The translations under genes and the position numbers were made by a program. This document shows, in pieces, positions 60,000-64,000 of a stretch of 64,000 nt of DNA. The stretch spans positions 11,172 through 75,171 of the forward strand of contig QKWP01000759.1 of assembly GCA_003550325.1 (NCBI GenBank), read 5' to 3'. This stretch comes from Gigaspora rosea. Lineage: Eukaryota > Glomeromycota > Glomeromycetes > Diversisporales > Gigasporaceae. The first letter of the stretch is position 1; each line of letters starts with the position of its first letter. Under the pieces are notes generated by a model. It saw only the letters and a program-made list of their open reading frames with translations. It made no database searches and was not told where the DNA came from.

Positions 60000-61165
60000 A
60001 ATGTATTATTTATTTGATATTGGTATTTAGATGACTGATTTAATCGCTTTAAAGTATACAGCAAAAATTTATTATTCTTATTATTTATGATTGATTATTA
60101 TAAAAATGTGATATTACATTCATTTGGTGACTTGATTTCATGTGATGTCAACGTTGCGATTATAGTGTATTTACTATAATACAGTAATAACAATAATAAC
60201 AACACAGCGATAATATAAATAAATTTTAAAATAATTATTCAATTGCTATTATTATGACTTTCTCTTTTACACGTTAATGATCGTGTACTTTAATATTTTA
60301 TGGCGATTTACAGTATAGTTACGGTACAATGTTTACCGATATTTTGATATATTTGTTATAAAGCGGTGAATAGTAACGTCGAAGAATTTGAGTAAGAACA
60401 AATATCATAGTAGGTCATGTTACAACAATTGATGACCACAAAATCCGGAATATCTAAGAACATTTGACAAAAAGAAAGGTTTAGGTCATACATTCAGCCT
60501 ACATTGTAAGGAGAATCCTTGCTGTGAATTAAAAATTCATATTCTTGGCTATAGCGAATATTTAGATATTTTTTAAATCCTTAGAGTGATTATCTGATAA
60601 ATAAGAAACGACTAAAGGATCAAACTGAAATATTTTATCTATAGATTGTGTACATTTTAACGTGATATATATTTTGTACTTCGGAACAAAGCTTGGTAGA
60701 TTTAGAATCAATATAATATGATCCTAAATACACTTATGTTGAACCGAAATTTTAAATTCACTCAAATCGGTAAAGAATTTTAAACTAACTTAAAAGTGAT
60801 TTCGATTCAATTTAGCGCATATTCAATTAAAAACATTAATTTAATCAACAGCTATAATCTTTATGTAAATATATTCTGTGTCATTTCTCAATTACAGAAT
60901 TATTAATTGACTAATGTCATTAGTAAATTTGCAATCGATATAAAATTAATAAAGTCATATGTTTGACCTTTTTTTTGAAAATTCATTTATAAAAAAAGAG
61001 TTTGTAGACTTCTTAACGAACTTAATAATTTATTACTGCAAAGAAAATATTTTATAAAATTATTTAACGAACGTAATGATTTATTTAATGAAGTTTTTTT
61101 CTTTTTCTTTTTTTTTTTTTTTTTAATAAACCTCACTTTTTTTACGTTAATGAATTAACATTAAA
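60000..61165. other. No gene recognised
   Basis: AT-rich spacer with no ORF, no repeat array and no recognised RNA gene. Confidence 0.5.
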
Positions 61166-61170
61166 AATTA

Positions 61171-61365
61171 TATGGGGTGAGTCAATAGAAATCAAGCAAA
61201 TGTTTTTAGCAACTTTTTTTTAAATTAATTCTATAAGTTTATGACATTAAATCAGAAAAAATTTTATCAAAATTGATTAAATTTTTGTTAATTTATTTTT
61301 GTTCAAAGTTTCAAAAAAATTTTATTATAAAAATTTTGCTTGATTTCTATTGACTCACCACCATA
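61171..61365. mobile_element. 195-bp MITE with TA target duplication
   Basis: Ends TATGGGGTGAGTCAATAGAA and, inverted, TATGGTGGTGAGTCAATAGA, both followed by AATCAAGCAAA. TA flanks at 61,169-61,170 and 61,366-61,367. Related foldback at 38,089. Confidence 0.75.
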
Positions 61366-61587
61366 TAATAAGGTAAAGAAATTGTTTGTTTATATAAAAA
61401 TAAATAAATTTTTAGCAGAAAAACTAGAAATCTTTTTAATGTAAAGACATTATAAAGATAATATTGAAAAATTTGCTTGAAGTCATTAGTTTGTTAATAT
61501 AAATATGACTTATCGATATAAAAGTTTTTACGAATTCATCTTTTATGAACAAAAAGACGATGGATAATTTTTTTTTAATTAATGTCG

Positions 61588-61770
61588 CAGATCATAATTA
61601 AAATGAAATCTCGGTTCCTATTTAGCCTTTTAAAACCCATTTAACTAAAACTAATCTCAAAAACCCTAACCCTAAAAAAATGCGTCCCCCAAAATTTTAT
61701 TTTCGGTGGTTTGTCAATTTTTTTATACTATTATATTTCATTTTAATATGATTTCATTATGACGTGATTA
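61588..61770. repeat. Third copy of the 18,165 repeat family
   Basis: Carries TTCCTATTTAGCCTTTTAAA, CCCTAACCCTAAAAAAATGC and TTTCATTTTAATATGATTTC, as at 18,190-18,360. Confidence 0.65.
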
Positions 61771-62189
61771 TCAAGGCAATTTCACTTTTTACATTTATTC
61801 TAGCTACATTAATCATTGCAAACGTGATTATTGAGATGTACTTCTGCAAGGCAATTTTACTTTTTCATTTGTAACGATTATATTACCTACTCGTGACACT
61901 AATTGTGCTTGTAAATTTCGCACACTTATAACTTTGAAGGAATATTAACCAATTTAGATTAGGCCCTAAAGAAAAATTTTATCTCGTAGTTATTGAAATT
62001 GAATCAACTTGGAATTAAGAAGTTTTTTAGCGATGAAATGGTTTTGTCACAGCTGGAGTGAAATTGTACAAGTTGTCAAATTCTTTAATGAATGATTGTA
62101 AAACATAACTGTATAGTAAATTAAAAATGGATATATTTAATGATTAGTGCTGTAATTCAAAATACAACTAGTAAACTGCTACAAAACCT

Positions 62190-62275
62190 GAGTCATTTAT
62201 GGTCCAATTGGCACGGACATATGGTCCATGGAATCAGTACCAATTTGGACCATACCCGTATCCAATTTTCTTATA
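62190..62275. repeat. Fragment of the CTATAAGAAAA element family
   Basis: Ends CCAATTTTCTTATAGGGTTA, matching the right end at 59,965-59,985, with GGCACGGACATATGGTCC upstream. The other end was not found. Confidence 0.5.
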
Positions 62276-62623
62276 GGGTTAGCAGTGGTAAACAGTTTTA
62301 TCGTAAGTTATAAATCAGAGTGATTGATGCAAATCATAGGTAAACCTGATAAATATGTCAAAAATAATAGAACTGGAGTTGATGTGTAACAAACAAAAAA
62401 ATTAATTTCACATAATTCGTAGAGAAAAATAGCAAATTTTAAACTTTTCTTAATTTATTTTACCTATATGATGTACAATATTTATGAAACTATGAGTCAT
62501 AATGCGTTTCATAATTCGTTACGTGTTTCGTTATTTGTTATCAGTTTCACCATTTGTTATTTCGTCAACTCGAAGATGTTTGACGAAATGGATTCATCAT
62601 TTGTCGCCCGGGTTCGTATTATT

Positions 62624-62937
62624 TCACTGAAAATCACTTCACCAACATAACATTTTATCGACAAATACTCACTGACAAGTTCATTTTACCGACAGTTTGT
62701 TTTACCGAAGCTCATTTCACCGACAAGTTTTTTTTGTAAAAAACACGCTAAATTTAGCCCTAATTCTACCTAATTCTATTCTCTATTCTGACCCTAACGA
62801 CAATGACCAGAATTACTTTGTCAGTGAAATGAGCTTCGGTGAAATAAATTGTCGGTAAAATGAACTTGTTGGTGAATAATTGTCAGTGAAATGTTATGTC
62901 GGTGAAGTGATTGTCGATTAATTGATTGCCACCCTTG
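62624..62937. mobile_element. ~310-bp foldback MITE
   Basis: Left arm TCACTGAAAATCACTTCACC and right arm GGTGAAGTGATTGTCGATTA are inverted, with inner repeats of the TTTTACCGACA / TTTCACCGACAAG kind. A related, more degraded stretch is at 53,270-53,430. Confidence 0.65.
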
Positions 62938-63569
62938 TTCATCTTTAATTAAGATGCTTATATTGTGCGATAGGTTGTTTGTTTCGTGAACAAGTATCAT
63001 TGTCTTACTAACGTTTAATAATCAATACAAAAAATATTTGGATCATAAAGGAGTTTAAAAACAGCATGAGTTCTTAATTTAACTTAGGCCGTTGATTTAA
63101 ATTTTCAAAAACCTTGATATATTTCATTTTTTAAAACAAGAAAAATAATAAATATTTAACGACTTTTGTTTGTATTAAAAGAGAAATAAGAATTAAAATT
63201 CATGATTTTAACATAAGTTACATTAATCGTAACGAAGATTAGGTGTAACGTGACAATCAAAATGTTTTATAAAAATAAAACCTTCATAAAGGCTAGAATT
63301 AGTGTGAGGTTAGGGTCGAGGAAGGGTTTAATTTGTACCAAAATTTAGCAAAGAATTTTTTTGTTTGAACGAAGATGGTTTCAAGTCAAAGTTTTGAGAT
63401 ATATCTGATTATTTTAAAAAACTATTGTGTATTAATTTGCGTTACACCTAATTTTTAGATATTTAATAGGTTTTATTGGACCCGGATTTATTGGAAGCGT
63501 GAAATTCATTTCCACAACAGGATATTTTTAGCATATTGTCGCCCTGTGTGATGTTGCGTAAGTGCATTA

Positions 63570-63660
63570 CTTATTTGCGTGGGTAATACAAACCAAAAAA
63601 GGAAATTCGATTTTGTAAATAAACTAAGTGCGTGAGATAAAAATTTGGGTTGGTGCCTTA
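63570..63660. repeat. Shortened copy of the 45,235 repeat
   Basis: CTTATTTGCGTGGGTAATAC ... AAGTGCGTGAGATAAAAATT corresponds to both ends of the 45,235-45,500 copy. Confidence 0.55.
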
Positions 63661-63790
63661 ATGTTAGATGCTATAGGGTTATAGTGATACTTACTATATT
63701 GGGGTGGGGCACGGACTAATTAATCAAACCTATATTAGCTAACTATATAATTTAACATATTACAGATTTTTCATGTTACGTAAATCAGTT

Positions 63791-63890
63791 ATATTAATTA
63801 TTTCGAACAATTTATTTGCATATTAATTATTTCGAACAATTTATTTGCATATTAATTATTTCGAACAAATTTATTTGCATATTAATTATT
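63791..63890. repeat. 29-bp tandem repeat, ~3.5 copies
   Basis: Units ATATTAATTATTTCGAACAA plus TTTATTTGC repeat at 63,791, 63,820 and 63,849. The third copy has one extra A. Confidence 0.9.
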
Positions 63891-64000
63891 TAATTATTTA
63901 TTTTCGTTCAAATAAATAATCGAATAATTTATTTGCTTTTTCTTCACACTCACTGTCATTAAGATTTTCCTTGCTTGAAATTTGATTATTCATAAATCTT

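Overview
The window looks like nuclear DNA of an arbuscular mycorrhizal fungus (Glomeromycotina, Rhizophagus-like). The base composition is very AT-rich and transposons dominate. There is a kinase with the HSDFHSGNIL catalytic loop and a C-x2-C lead-in, next to Sel1-like repeats, which is the signature of the huge kinase/Sel1 families of these fungi. Introns are short, with GTAAGT donors. The assignment rests on recognising these families; no search was run.

Layout. 1-5.3 kb: tandem repeats (four ~455-484 bp copies, two ~427 bp copies, a 10-bp minisatellite), a decayed minus-strand ORF and a possible Helitron 3' end. 6.07-11.42 kb: an old, apparently non-autonomous LTR element with both LTRs and a 4-bp target duplication. 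12.25-13.41 kb: an unprocessed pseudogene of the nuclear-pore WD40 protein Seh1. 14-30 kb: repeat-rich DNA with a hAT/DUF4371 relic, a 936-bp foldback element, many MITEs with readable TIRs and target duplications, and satellites. 30.5-43.07 kb: a Helitron (Rep plus Pif1-type helicase, 3' hairpin and CTAG end). It is split by a 7,143-bp TIR transposon with a perfect 9-bp target duplication and its own three-exon minus-strand transposase gene. 44.4-49.7 kb: foldback elements, a hAT/BED relic and a 1.96-kb TIR element carrying a small Cys/His gene piece. 50.8-52.65 kb: the clearest host gene, a ten-exon minus-strand gene for a secreted cysteine-rich (Stig1-like) protein built by tandem exon duplication. 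55.86-59.26 kb: a Sel1-repeat ORF and a protein kinase on the plus strand. 59.4-64 kb: more MITEs and repeats.

The most unusual structure lies between the Sel1 ORF and the kinase (56,326-57,990). It is a tandem array in which every one of 13 junctions reads AG-NNN-GTRAG-like: a splice-acceptor-like AG, exactly three variable bases, then a splice-donor-like GT. The flanks are almost invariant and the triplet is not. This could be a chain of introns separated by 3-nt micro-exons, a recursive-splicing intron, or a satellite that mimics one. The Stig1-like gene shows the same theme at larger scale, with exon plus intron duplicated as ~235-bp units.

Most other features are mobile-element fossils. 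Live host coding capacity is probably limited to the Stig1-like gene and the kinase/Sel1 locus, and the kinase itself carries two lesions.
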